Shown here piece by piece: positions 1 to 7,366 of a stretch of DNA of 64,000 nucleotides; the first letter of the stretch is position 1; every line of letters starts with the position of its first letter. The translations under genes and the position numbers were made by a program. Below the pieces are notes generated by a model. The model did no database searches. It was not told the DNA's origin and saw only the letters and a program-made list of their open reading frames with translations. The DNA comes from Paenibacillus sp. YPG26 (GTDB lineage: Bacteria > Bacillota > Bacilli > Paenibacillales > Paenibacillaceae), in the NCBI RefSeq assembly GCF_023704175.1, contig NZ_CP084530.1:2893501-2957500 (forward strand), read 5' to 3'.

Positions 1-642
1 CGCCTCACTCAAAGTGAGCACGATGGCCTCATACAGACGGATGAGCTCCTCCTGATTCAGATCATTACACAGTCTCTCGGGATGAATACCTGCCCGGAAC
101 AGAGCCTCATCCACATAGATATTCCCCAGCCCAACCACATATTCCTGATTCAGCAGAGCCGGCTTGATCTTGGTCTTACGGGATGCAATAACCTGCTTGA
201 ATGCTTCATAGGTAAAAGACTCATCCAAAGGCTCCAGTCCAAGCTTAAGCAGCGGCTTCAGCCCAAATTCTTCGCCAGGAGCGAACAAATGCATCGTACC
301 GAACTGCCGAACATCCCTATAACGGAGCTCGGTCCCATCTGTGAAATGGAAGATCACATGAGTATGCTTCTCCACAGGCTCACCATGGTTATATACCCCG
401 TACCTGCCTTCCATCCTCAGATGGGAGACAAGTACAAGCCCGTCCATAATGATGCGGAGAAATTTGCCTCTTCGTCCAACTTCCACTATAGTGTGGCCTT
501 GAAGTTCAAGCCTGAACTGCTCTATATCATCAGGTCTCTGGATAATCCTTGGCAGAGAGACCGTAACGTCATGAATAGTCTTGCCTGTAATCAGCTGACT
601 AAGTGTTCTTCTGACTGTTTCTACTTCCGGCAATTCCGGCAT
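1..642 (-). CDS. mutM: Formamidopyrimidine-DNA glycosylase (Fpg), C-terminus cut by window edge
   Basis: Base-excision-repair glycosylase/AP lyase that removes oxidised purines such as 8-oxoguanine from DNA. The reverse strand gives 214 codons without a stop, beginning MPELPEVETVRRTL, where Pro2 is the catalytic nucleophile and Glu3 the conserved acid of the family. A later stretch, LNQEYVVGLGNIYVDEAL, is the typical central Fpg motif. The ATG at 640-642 has a GAGGTG ribosome site just upstream. The frame is still open at base 1, so the C-terminal zinc finger lies outside the window. It follows polA by 60 bp on the same strand, an arrangement conserved in Bacillus-type genomes, so the two are probably co-transcribed. 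Confidence 0.95.
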   Translation of the reverse strand, partial: MPELPEVETVRRTLSQLITGKTIHDVTVSLPRIIQRPDDIEQFRLELQGHTIVEVGRRGKFLRIIMDGLVLVSHLRMEGRYGVYNHGEPVEKHTHVIFHFTDGTELRYRDVRQFGTMHLFAPGEEFGLKPLLKLGLEPLDESFTYEAFKQVIASRKTKIKPALLNQEYVVGLGNIYVDEALFRAGIHPERLCNDLNQEELIRLYEAIVLTLSEA

Positions 643-702
643 CCTCAATCACCTCGGGTATTTCCTGATTGTTAGGGTACATCCATCCTGTATCTGCGGC
701 TG

Positions 703-3369
703 TTACTTCGCTTCATACCAGTTAAGCCCACTGCTCACTTCAGCTTTAAGCGGAACAGACAAAGACAGCGCCTTCTCCATCGTCTCCGGAACCAGCTTGG
801 TCATGATCTCCAGCTCATCTTCCGGCACTTCGAACACAAGCTCATCGTGTACCTGCAGAAGCATGCGGCTCTTCAGCTTATGTTCTCTTAAGGTATCACT
901 CATCAAGACCATAGCCAGCTTGATAATATCCGCCGCAGTTCCCTGAATCGGGGTATTCATCGCTGTACGCTCGGCGAATGAACGCAGGTTGAAATTCGAA
1001 GCATTAATCTCCGGCAGATACCGGCGGCGTTCCAGCAAAGTCTTAACATATCCGTCGCGCTTCGCTTCCTTGACGATATCGTCCATATACCGGCGAACCC
1101 CTTGGAATACCTCAAAATACTGGTCAATGAACTTGGCCGCTTCTTTGCGTGTAATGTTCAGATTCTGGGATAGGCCATAGTCGCTGATTCCATACACGAT
1201 TCCGAAATTAACAGCTTTCGCGGAACGGCGCATATCCGAATCCACCTGATCGGCGGGCACACCGAACACATCGCTGGCCGTCTTCGTATGAATGTCCATG
1301 TCATTCACGAACGCTTCCTTCAGCCGTTCATCACCTGAGATATCCGCCAGAACACGGAGCTCGATCTGGGAATAGTCTGCCGCCAGAATATGCCATCCGG
1401 ACTCGGAAGGAACGAACACCTTCCGGATCTTGCGTCCTTCTTCCATTCGGATCGGGATATTCTGCAGATTCGGGTATTGGCTGCTTAGCCGTCCCGTAGC
1501 CGCAATGGTCTGACGGTAATACGTATGGACCTTGCCCGTCTCCGGGCGGATCTCTTTGAGCAGACCTTCCACATAAGTCGACTGGAGCTTGGTTAACTGG
1601 CGGTATTCCAGGATCGACTGCACAATATCGTGATAGGGCGCGAGCTTCTCCAGCACTTCAGCATCCGTAGAGTATCCCGTCTTGGTCTTCTTGATTACCG
1701 GAAGTCCAAGCTTGTCGAATAGAATTTCACCCAGCTGCTTGGGCGAGTTAATATTGAATTCCATACCGGCCAGCTCATAGATATGCTGAGCCAGTCTGCG
1801 GATCTGGATCTCGAACTCTTTGCCAAGCTCCTGAAGGTCTTCACGGTTCACGGCGATGCCCTGCTTCTCCATGTCTGCTAGAATACGGGACAGGGGCATC
1901 TCAAGCTCATAGAACAGACGGTTCATCTCGTTCTTCTCCAGCTCCTGCTCCTGAAGCGGAATAAGCTTCTGGGCGGCTGCCGATTTATGAGCTAAATGAA
2001 GGCTCAGCACCCCGGTATCGGGCACCTTGTATTTCGCTCCCTTGCCGAACACTTCATCATCCGGAGCCAGGAAGGATAATTCATACTTGGACGCCAACCC
2101 GCTTAGCGTCTGGTTGTTCTCGGTTGGATCCAGGAGATAGGCTGCAAGCTGAATGTCAAATGCCGCTCCCTCAAAAGCGATCCCCTGCCAGTGAAGAGCC
2201 AGGTCGATCCTGTGAAGATCATAGCCCTTCTTGGGAGCCTGGGCATCCGCAAGCCACTGCCGGACAGGCTCGCCCGCCTGCTGCTTCAGCAGTTCAAAGG
2301 GAATATAGTAATGGTTCTCCTTGGATGATAGAACAAGTCCGATGATATCCGCATGATGAGGATTATCCCCGCGAGTCTCGACATGAAGCACTTCAATCTC
2401 TCCGAGCTTGGCAGCAAGCGCGTCAACCCCATCCACATCAACCACCGTGACGTCAATGGGCTCGGCCGTCTGTGCCTGACCTGAACTTCCTTCGCCCGGG
2501 TTCGGACCCGCCGCATAGGATAGGCGCTCAATCAAGGATTTGAACTCGAGCTTCCTCAGCATCGGAGCCGCCTTTTCTTCCTGAATCCCGCCGAATACCA
2601 TGTCATCCCACAGATGCTCAAGCGGCACCTCGCGGAAGATCGTGGCAAGCCGCTTACTCATACGCGCATCTTCAGCGTGGTTAATGAGGTTCTCCTTCTG
2701 CTTGCCCTTTAGTTCATCCGTACGTGCAAGCACCTCTTCCACAGAGCCGAATTGATGAAGCAGCTTAAGCGCCGTCTTCTCGCCAATACCCGGTACACCG
2801 GGAATATTATCTGAAGTATCCCCCATAAGCCCTTTGAGATCCACAATCTGAGCTGGAGTGAGGCCATAGCGCTCCTGAATCTCCTGTACGCCGTAAGGCT
2901 CCACTTCGGAGACCCCTTTGCGCGTTAATGAGACCTTGACGTTGTCCGAGACGAGCTGCAGCATGTCCTTATCTCCAGTGACAACAATAACCTGGCGTCC
3001 TGATTCATCTGCCTGTCTGCTCACCGTGCCGATAATATCATCCGCTTCGTAGCCCTTAAGCTCAAACCGGGTTATTCCGAAGCTATCGAGCAGCTCCTTA
3101 AGTATAGGGAATTGTTCAGAGAGCTCTGGAGGTGTCTTCTCCCGGCCTCCTTTATATTCTTGGTAGCCTTCATGCCGGAAAGTCTCTTTCCCCGCATCGA
3201 AAGCCACCATGATATGTGTGGGCTGTTCCTCCTGAATCAAACGCAGGAGCATATTCGTGAAACCGTACACGGCATTCGTATGCATTCCACTGGAATTCGT
3301 AAGCGGAGGCATCGCGAAGAACGCCCGGTAAATAATGCTGTTGCCATCAATCAGAATCAATTTCTCCAT
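703..3369 (-). CDS. polA: DNA polymerase I
   Basis: Repair and Okazaki-fragment-processing polymerase, 888 aa, the usual length. The N-terminal ~295 residues are the 5'-3' exonuclease (VTGDKDMLQLV, then the helix-hairpin-helix part GDTSDNIPGVPGIGEKTA). The middle is a 3'-5' exonuclease-like domain that looks inactive: the Exo I acidic D-x-E is replaced by H-V-E in LHVETRGDN, as in other Bacillus-type Pol I enzymes. The polymerase domain carries motif A (DYSQIELRVLA, ~665), motif B (RRSAKAVNFGIVYG, ~714) and motif C (QVHDELVFE, ~839). The ATG at 3369 is preceded by GAGGTG. An intrinsic terminator separates it from phoU upstream, so it probably has its own promoter. Confidence 0.98.
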   Translation of the reverse strand: MEKLILIDGNSIIYRAFFAMPPLTNSSGMHTNAVYGFTNMLLRLIQEEQPTHIMVAFDAGKETFRHEGYQEYKGGREKTPPELSEQFPILKELLDSFGITRFELKGYEADDIIGTVSRQADESGRQVIVVTGDKDMLQLVSDNVKVSLTRKGVSEVEPYGVQEIQERYGLTPAQIVDLKGLMGDTSDNIPGVPGIGEKTALKLLHQFGSVEEVLARTDELKGKQKENLINHAEDARMSKRLATIFREVPLEHLWDDMVFGGIQEEKAAPMLRKLEFKSLIERLSYAAGPNPGEGSSGQAQTAEPIDVTVVDVDGVDALAAKLGEIEVLHVETRGDNPHHADIIGLVLSSKENHYYIPFELLKQQAGEPVRQWLADAQAPKKGYDLHRIDLALHWQGIAFEGAAFDIQLAAYLLDPTENNQTLSGLASKYELSFLAPDDEVFGKGAKYKVPDTGVLSLHLAHKSAAAQKLIPLQEQELEKNEMNRLFYELEMPLSRILADMEKQGIAVNREDLQELGKEFEIQIRRLAQHIYELAGMEFNINSPKQLGEILFDKLGLPVIKKTKTGYSTDAEVLEKLAPYHDIVQSILEYRQLTKLQSTYVEGLLKEIRPETGKVHTYYRQTIAATGRLSSQYPNLQNIPIRMEEGRKIRKVFVPSESGWHILAADYSQIELRVLADISGDERLKEAFVNDMDIHTKTASDVFGVPADQVDSDMRRSAKAVNFGIVYGISDYGLSQNLNITRKEAAKFIDQYFEVFQGVRRYMDDIVKEAKRDGYVKTLLERRRYLPEINASNFNLRSFAERTAMNTPIQGTAADIIKLAMVLMSDTLREHKLKSRMLLQVHDELVFEVPEDELEIMTKLVPETMEKALSLSVPLKAEVSSGLNWYEAK

Positions 3370-3437
3370 ACTGCACCTCGTTCCTTTGTACTACTGTCTA
3401 ACTCTTATGATAACACAAGGGCTGTCCTATTAAGAAA

Positions 3438-3467
3438 TTAAAAAGAGCGCCAGATTTCTCCGGCGCT
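3438..3467 (-). terminator. Intrinsic terminator after phoU
   Basis: On the minus strand a 6-bp stem AGCGCC/GGCGCT (3462-3467 with 3446-3451) is followed by CTCTTTTTAATTT. It lies directly downstream of the phoU stop and separates pstB-phoU from polA. Confidence 0.8.
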
Positions 3468-3486
3468 TCACGAGTATAAGATTCTA

Positions 3487-4146
3487 TTATTGATTAAGAT
3501 CCGGACGCTGCCCTGTAGCGAGATATACAGCGCTCTCCCCAATGTTGGTGGCATGGTCGGCAATACGCTCGATGTAGCGGCCAACCAGAGTCAGCAGCAT
3601 CGCCTGCTGCACATTGTCCGGATTTGCCGTCATAAAGGCATACAAATCACGGATGATCTGACTGTACAAATGGTCGATTTCATCGTCATCCTGAGCCATT
3701 TTGTAAGCTAGATCCGTATTCTCATCCAGGTAAGATTCCAAGGATTCCGCTACCATAATGCCCGCAAGCTCCGCCATCCGCGGAATATCAACCAGAGGCT
3801 TAATCAATTCCTGACCGCCGATTCGCAGCGTTACTTTGGCAATGTCAACCGACAGATCGCCCATACGCTCCAGATCGCTTGAGATCTTGAACGCCACAAT
3901 AATCCGGCGCAGATCCTTGGCAACCGGCTGCTGGGTAACAATCAGACGGGAACCGATCTCCATAATCTGCTCTTCCATAAGATTGAGCTCGGCATCCCTC
4001 TTAATAATGACCTCCGCCTTAGCGATATTCGAGGTCTGAAGTGTGTCAATAGCCCCTTGGAGCGCCTCCTGCACGTGGTCACCCATCGCGCGGAGCAAGT
4101 TCCGCAGCTCCTCCAGGTTTTGATCAAATTCTTTTCTACGTATCAT
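3487..4146 (-). CDS. phoU: Phosphate transport regulator PhoU
   Basis: Peripheral cytoplasmic protein that couples the Pst phosphate transporter to PhoR signalling. The 219 aa form two tandem PhoU helical repeats. Each carries the metal-site type segment, e.g. DLERMGDLSVDIAKV in the first and YIERIADHATNIGESAVY in the second, and these are diagnostic of the family. It follows pstB by 22 bp on the same strand, the classic pstB-phoU pair, and ends in an intrinsic terminator. No pstS, pstC or pstA gene is in the window, so the rest of the transporter must be elsewhere. Confidence 0.96.
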   Translation of the reverse strand: MIRRKEFDQNLEELRNLLRAMGDHVQEALQGAIDTLQTSNIAKAEVIIKRDAELNLMEEQIMEIGSRLIVTQQPVAKDLRRIIVAFKISSDLERMGDLSVDIAKVTLRIGGQELIKPLVDIPRMAELAGIMVAESLESYLDENTDLAYKMAQDDDEIDHLYSQIIRDLYAFMTANPDNVQQAMLLTLVGRYIERIADHATNIGESAVYLATGQRPDLNQ

Positions 4147-4168
4147 GAACTAGAATGCCTCCTTCTAC

Positions 4169-4924
4169 TTAACCAAAACGACCGGAAATATAATCCTCTG
4201 TTCTGGAATCCTGCGGGGTTGAGAACAGCTTCTGGGTATCGTCTGCCTCAACAACTTCCCCATTAAGGAAGAACACGGTTCTCCCTGAAATCCGGGCTGC
4301 CTGATGCATGTTATGCGTAACCATGACAATGGTATACCTGTCTTTCAGCTCTTGCACCAATTCTTCTATCTTCAGCGTCGATATCGGATCGAGCGCAGAT
4401 GTAGCCTCATCCATAAGCAGGATGTCAGGCTGGACAGCCAATGCCCTGGCGATGCACAGACGCTGCTGCTGTCCACCCGACAGACTTAGTGCGGAGCGCT
4501 TCAGGAAATCCTTAACTTCGTCCCAAAGCACGGCCTGTCGAAGACTTTGCTCCACGATCTCGTCAAGCTCTGACTTGCTGCGAATCCCGTGCAGACGCGG
4601 GCCGTAGGCAATATTATCATAAATTGATTTCGGGAAAGGATTCGGCTGCTGAAATACCATTCCAACCCGCTTGCGCAGGGCTTCAACGTGAACATCATCA
4701 CTATAAATATCGGTTCCGCCAATCTTCACGGCGCCTTCGATCCGGGTACCAGCGATCATATCATTCATCCGGTTAAGGGTACGCAGCAAGGTGGATTTCC
4801 CGCAGCCTGACGGTCCAATAAAGGCCGTGATTGCTTTCTCCGGTATGTCCATGGATACATCCTTAAGCGCATGATAAGAATCATAGTACAAATTCAACTT
4901 GTCAATATTGATGATCGCTTCCAT
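4169..4924 (-). CDS. pstB: Phosphate ABC transporter ATP-binding protein PstB
   Basis: ATPase subunit of the high-affinity phosphate importer, 251 aa, the typical length. It has Walker [10 protein letters not shown] near residue 37, the Q-loop in [18 protein letters not shown] (the FPKSIYDN segment is typical of PstB), the signature [15 protein letters not shown], and Walker [15 protein letters not shown]. The ATG at 4924 follows GAAGGAGAAGAGAC. The 240-bp leader holds a four-hexamer PhoP-box-like array, a terminator-like hairpin and a paired copy of the recurring TATGGAATGAACTA motif. The gene is therefore expected to be phosphate-starvation induced. It is separated from any pstSCA genes. 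Confidence 0.97.
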   Translation of the reverse strand: MEAIINIDKLNLYYDSYHALKDVSMDIPEKAITAFIGPSGCGKSTLLRTLNRMNDMIAGTRIEGAVKIGGTDIYSDDVHVEALRKRVGMVFQQPNPFPKSIYDNIAYGPRLHGIRSKSELDEIVEQSLRQAVLWDEVKDFLKRSALSLSGGQQQRLCIARALAVQPDILLMDEATSALDPISTLKIEELVQELKDRYTIVMVTHNMHQAARISGRTVFFLNGEVVEADDTQKLFSTPQDSRTEDYISGRFG

Positions 4925-4950
4925 GTCTCTTCTCCTTCAATTAACACCTT

Positions 4951-5000
4951 TATGGATGGAACTAATGATGATGTGATCCATTTCTATAGTTCATTCCATA
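4951..5000 (-). repeat. Inverted pair of the TATGGAATGAACTA leader motif before pstB
   Basis: On the + strand TATGGATGGAACTA (4951-4964) faces TAGTTCATTCCATA (4987-5000). The two arms are inverted copies matching at 12 of 14 positions. In the pstB sense direction the pair ends 26 nt before the ATG. Similar copies occur before an SDR gene, a HAD gene, yfkAB and mtnK. Confidence 0.55.
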
Positions 5001-5017
5001 CAGCTAATAAGATAAAA

Positions 5018-5033
5018 GAAGCCCGCAGGCTTC
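5018..5033 (-). terminator. Terminator-like hairpin in the pstB leader
   Basis: On the minus strand GAAGCC-TGCG-GGCTTC is followed by TTTTATCTTATT. It lies between the PhoP-box-like array and the pstB start. It could terminate read-through from the chemoreceptor gene or act as an attenuator of pstB. The sequence does not decide which. Confidence 0.55.
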
Positions 5034-5091
5034 AGTACTCAAGCATACATGCTGTTACTTATGAACATACATGTTGATCTTACCTTTTTTG

Positions 5092-5130
5092 TGTAAAGGT
5101 GAATGTACACTATTGTAAACGCAGTGTAAA
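5092..5130 (-). promoter_or_regulatory. PhoP box (four hexamers with exact 11-bp period) before pstB
   Basis: On the minus strand the hexamers TTTACA (5125-5130), TTTACA (5114-5119), GTACAT (5103-5108) and TTTACA (5092-5097) start exactly 11 bp apart. Three of the four match the Bacillus PhoP consensus TT(A/C/T)A(C/T)A and the 5-bp gaps equal one helical turn. This is the layout expected of a PhoP-activated promoter. Confidence 0.75.
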
Positions 5131-5163
5131 ATATCCTGCCAACTGTGAACGATGTCACCCGCC

Positions 5164-6396
5164 CTAGCCGCGTATTGTCATAGGATTAGCAGCGCTCTTG
5201 AGCTCTACCAGCCGTTCAAGCTCTTTCATGACAAGCCCGGCCCTGTGAGCGGCTTCATCCGATGATTCATGCATATCCCGTCCACGAAGCTCGGCGCTCT
5301 GTACTGCTTCAACCAGGGATTCAAAGGTGGTATCGGCTTCGGCCACCCGTCCCTGGCTGCCCTCCACTTCCGCTGCCGAGGAAGCTGCCATGCTCGCAGT
5401 CTCGCTCACCATTTCGCTAATTATCTGCAGCGTACTGCCGATTTCTTCCGAGAACTGCTTCGTCTGCGCCGAGAGATTACGCACCTCATTCGCAACTACC
5501 GCAAATCCGCGTCCATGCTCCCCGGCATGGGAAGCTTCAATGGTCGCATTCATAGCAAGCATACCACTGCGATCCGCAAGTTCCCGGATACTCCTGGTTA
5601 CCTCGGAAATCTTGGCAGTCCGCTGCAGCAGCTCCTTCACCTGCTTCTCTTGGTTATTCGTGATGCTCAATACGCGGTGGAACGAGTCGCGAACCTGCTG
5701 CAGCTCCGATCTCCCGGCTCTGACCAGACGGCTCATCGTCTCAGCCTCGCGCAGACTCCGTTCCGCTGCTTCCGACACCGCATGAACAGACCGTTCTATG
5801 CGCCCAAGCAGGTCATGACTCTTCCGGATTGTGATGACCCTTGTCTTATCCGCTTTTTGCTGCAGGCTTCTGGACATCATCATCAGATCCTGAATGGTTA
5901 GCACTCCCCTCACCTTACCTTCATCGGTGAGGATCATGCACGCATAGAAGTGGGAAGTATTACGGCTTAACGCGGCATCAATTAGCCGCTTGGTCGCCTC
6001 GGTAATCTCACGGACCAAGGGCTCCCGCTCTGCGAATCGGATGGCAGCCTTCTCATAGAACAAGTCGGATGCGAACCGCCCGGCGAATAACCGGTAGAAG
6101 GCATCTCGCATGATCAGAGCACAGGTATCTCCCTGTCCTGCCTGATCATCCGCAAGGATAATGCAAGGAATCTCTTCATCCTCCTGGAATCTTCGCAGAA
6201 CTTCACCGCAGATTTCCCGAGAATCCATTATCGGGACCTCCCGGCAGTATAGATCTGCGGCCACCTTGAATTCGCTGGTGACAGCGGTCTCGGCTGCTGC
6301 AAATTCGGCAGCTCCTTCAGTATCCATATTCATATGTACAGGCCCAACGTCTACCCTAACCGGTCTCTCAAGGACGGCAGAGGCTTGATTACTCAC
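5164..6396 (-). CDS. Soluble methyl-accepting chemotaxis protein with N-terminal CBS-like pair
   Basis: Putative cytoplasmic chemoreceptor. The C-terminal half carries the MCP signalling hairpin, including LAMNATIEASHAGEHGRGFA and VVANEVRNLSAQTKQ, the CheA/CheW contact tip. There is no transmembrane segment. The N-terminal ~180 residues look like two CBS-type halves (IPCIILADD..., then ACMILTDEGKVRGVLTIQDL). I prefer the GTG at 6396, because AGGAG lies 8 nt before it; the GTG three codons earlier (6405) overlaps that ribosome site. The product is then 410 aa. It sits between phoP and pstB but is cut off from phoP by a terminator, so it has its own promoter. Ligand and role are unknown; a link to phosphate status is only suggested by context. 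Confidence 0.85.
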   Translation of the reverse strand: MSNQASAVLERPVRVDVGPVHMNMDTEGAAEFAAAETAVTSEFKVAADLYCREVPIMDSREICGEVLRRFQEDEEIPCIILADDQAGQGDTCALIMRDAFYRLFAGRFASDLFYEKAAIRFAEREPLVREITEATKRLIDAALSRNTSHFYACMILTDEGKVRGVLTIQDLMMMSRSLQQKADKTRVITIRKSHDLLGRIERSVHAVSEAAERSLREAETMSRLVRAGRSELQQVRDSFHRVLSITNNQEKQVKELLQRTAKISEVTRSIRELADRSGMLAMNATIEASHAGEHGRGFAVVANEVRNLSAQTKQFSEEIGSTLQIISEMVSETASMAASSAAEVEGSQGRVAEADTTFESLVEAVQSAELRGRDMHESSDEAAHRAGLVMKELERLVELKSAANPMTIRG

Positions 6397-6458
6397 GGAC
6401 TTCACTCCTATGACTATATTCCTATACTCAGAAATATAGGATAGTACTGTTCGAAGAG

Positions 6459-6486
6459 TGTTAACCTAACCCTGCCACTTTGTAAA
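6459..6486 (-). promoter_or_regulatory. Possible PhoP half-sites upstream of the chemoreceptor
   Basis: On the minus strand TTTACA (6481-6486) and TTAACA (6459-6464) are 22 bp apart, two helical turns. The hexamer between them (GCAGGG) does not match. A 6-bp inverted repeat CCTATA/TATAGG (6421-6440) lies nearer the start codon. This is weak evidence alone, but notable beside two better Pho boxes. Confidence 0.35.
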
Positions 6487-6500
6487 ATGCGTACATGCAT

Positions 6501-6532
6501 AAAAAAACCACCATTTTTATCCAAAATGATGG
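6501..6532 (-). terminator. Intrinsic terminator overlapping the phoP stop codon
   Basis: On the minus strand CCATCATTT (6524-6532) pairs with AAATGGTGG (6508-6516), with one G-U, and is followed by seven Ts. The phoP stop codon TAA (6517-6519) lies inside the 7-nt loop. Confidence 0.8.
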
Positions 6533-7248
6533 GCAATTCTCTTCTTATTCACAACCAGCTTGTAACCGACCCCACGGATCGAATCGATATGAACAGACTG
6601 GGGGTCAAGCTCAAGCTTCTTACGAAGCGAGCTTACATGCACATCCACCGTGCGCTGTCCTCCGATATAGTCGAAGCCCCATACCGCATTCATCAAGTCG
6701 TCCCTGGTCATCACCACACCCGGCTTTCTGGCCAGATACAGGAGCACCTCGAATTCCTTGGGCCGAAGCGTAATATGCTCCCCTCCCAGGGTAACCTCAT
6801 ATTTCTCCGGATAGATTGCCAGTTCGCCAAGACTGATCTGCGACTCAGGCTGAAGCTGGGGCTTATCCCGCTCATCCTGCCCGGTGGATCGTCTAAGAAC
6901 GGCTGCGACACGGGCTAATAGCTCAGCCACGCCGAAGGGCTTGGTAATATAATCATCCGCCCCTGACTTAAGTCCCTGAACAACTTCTTCTTCCGCATTC
7001 TTGGCTGTCAGGATGACGATAGGTGTCTTCACACCCTCGCTCCGCAGCTTGGACATAATCTCGAATCCGTTCATTCCGGGCAGCATCAAATCCAGCAGAA
7101 TCAGATCAAATTCTGATTTGAGCGCAGCATCGCAGCCGGTCTGTCCATGCTCTTCCACAGTAACTTCATATCCCTCATTAGAGAGGTTATAAGACAATAA
7201 TCTGGATAAGGTCGGCTCATCCTCAATAACCAATAGTCTATGTGTCAT
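6517..7248 (-). CDS. phoP: Phosphate regulon response regulator PhoP (OmpR/PhoB family)
   Basis: DNA-binding response regulator, 243 aa. The receiver domain has the acidic pair ED at 9-10, the phosphoacceptor Asp53 (LILLDLMLPG) and the Lys of KPFGVAELLARV. The C-terminal winged helix contains LRPKEFEVLLYLARKPG and the ending VDVHVSSLRKKL...SIRGVGYKL typical of PhoB/PhoP. I place the start at the ATG at 7248 (MTHRLLVIEDE) because AAGGG precedes it; an ATG seven codons upstream has no ribosome site. Assignment as PhoP rests on the adjacent PhoR-like kinase, nearby pstB-phoU and polA, and Pho boxes. It lies downstream of phoR, the reverse of the Bacillus order. Confidence 0.88.
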   Translation of the reverse strand: MTHRLLVIEDEPTLSRLLSYNLSNEGYEVTVEEHGQTGCDAALKSEFDLILLDLMLPGMNGFEIMSKLRSEGVKTPIVILTAKNAEEEVVQGLKSGADDYITKPFGVAELLARVAAVLRRSTGQDERDKPQLQPESQISLGELAIYPEKYEVTLGGEHITLRPKEFEVLLYLARKPGVVMTRDDLMNAVWGFDYIGGQRTVDVHVSSLRKKLELDPQSVHIDSIRGVGYKLVVNKKRIAHHFG

Positions 7249-7288
7249 ATATACCCTTAGTACCCCCATTTTTTCAAATCGGAATAAA

Positions 7289-7345
7289 TGTTCACCATTT
7301 GTTGACTTGTCTCAGCATATCACGAGAGTGTTAACGGCGTGTAAA
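7289..7345 (-). promoter_or_regulatory. PhoP-box-like repeats between phoR and phoP
   Basis: On the minus strand TTTACA (7340-7345) and TTAACA (7329-7334) are 11 bp apart. A second pair, TCAACA (7300-7305) and TGAACA (7289-7294), is also 11 bp apart but out of phase with the first. The position in the 118-bp phoR-phoP gap suggests an autoregulated phoP promoter. Confidence 0.55.
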
Positions 7346-7366
7346 ATAGATAACTTTCTTCTTATA

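Noticed and set aside
82..675. 197-codon + strand frame at the left end
   Set aside because: It is antisense to mutM, whose reverse-strand translation is unmistakable.
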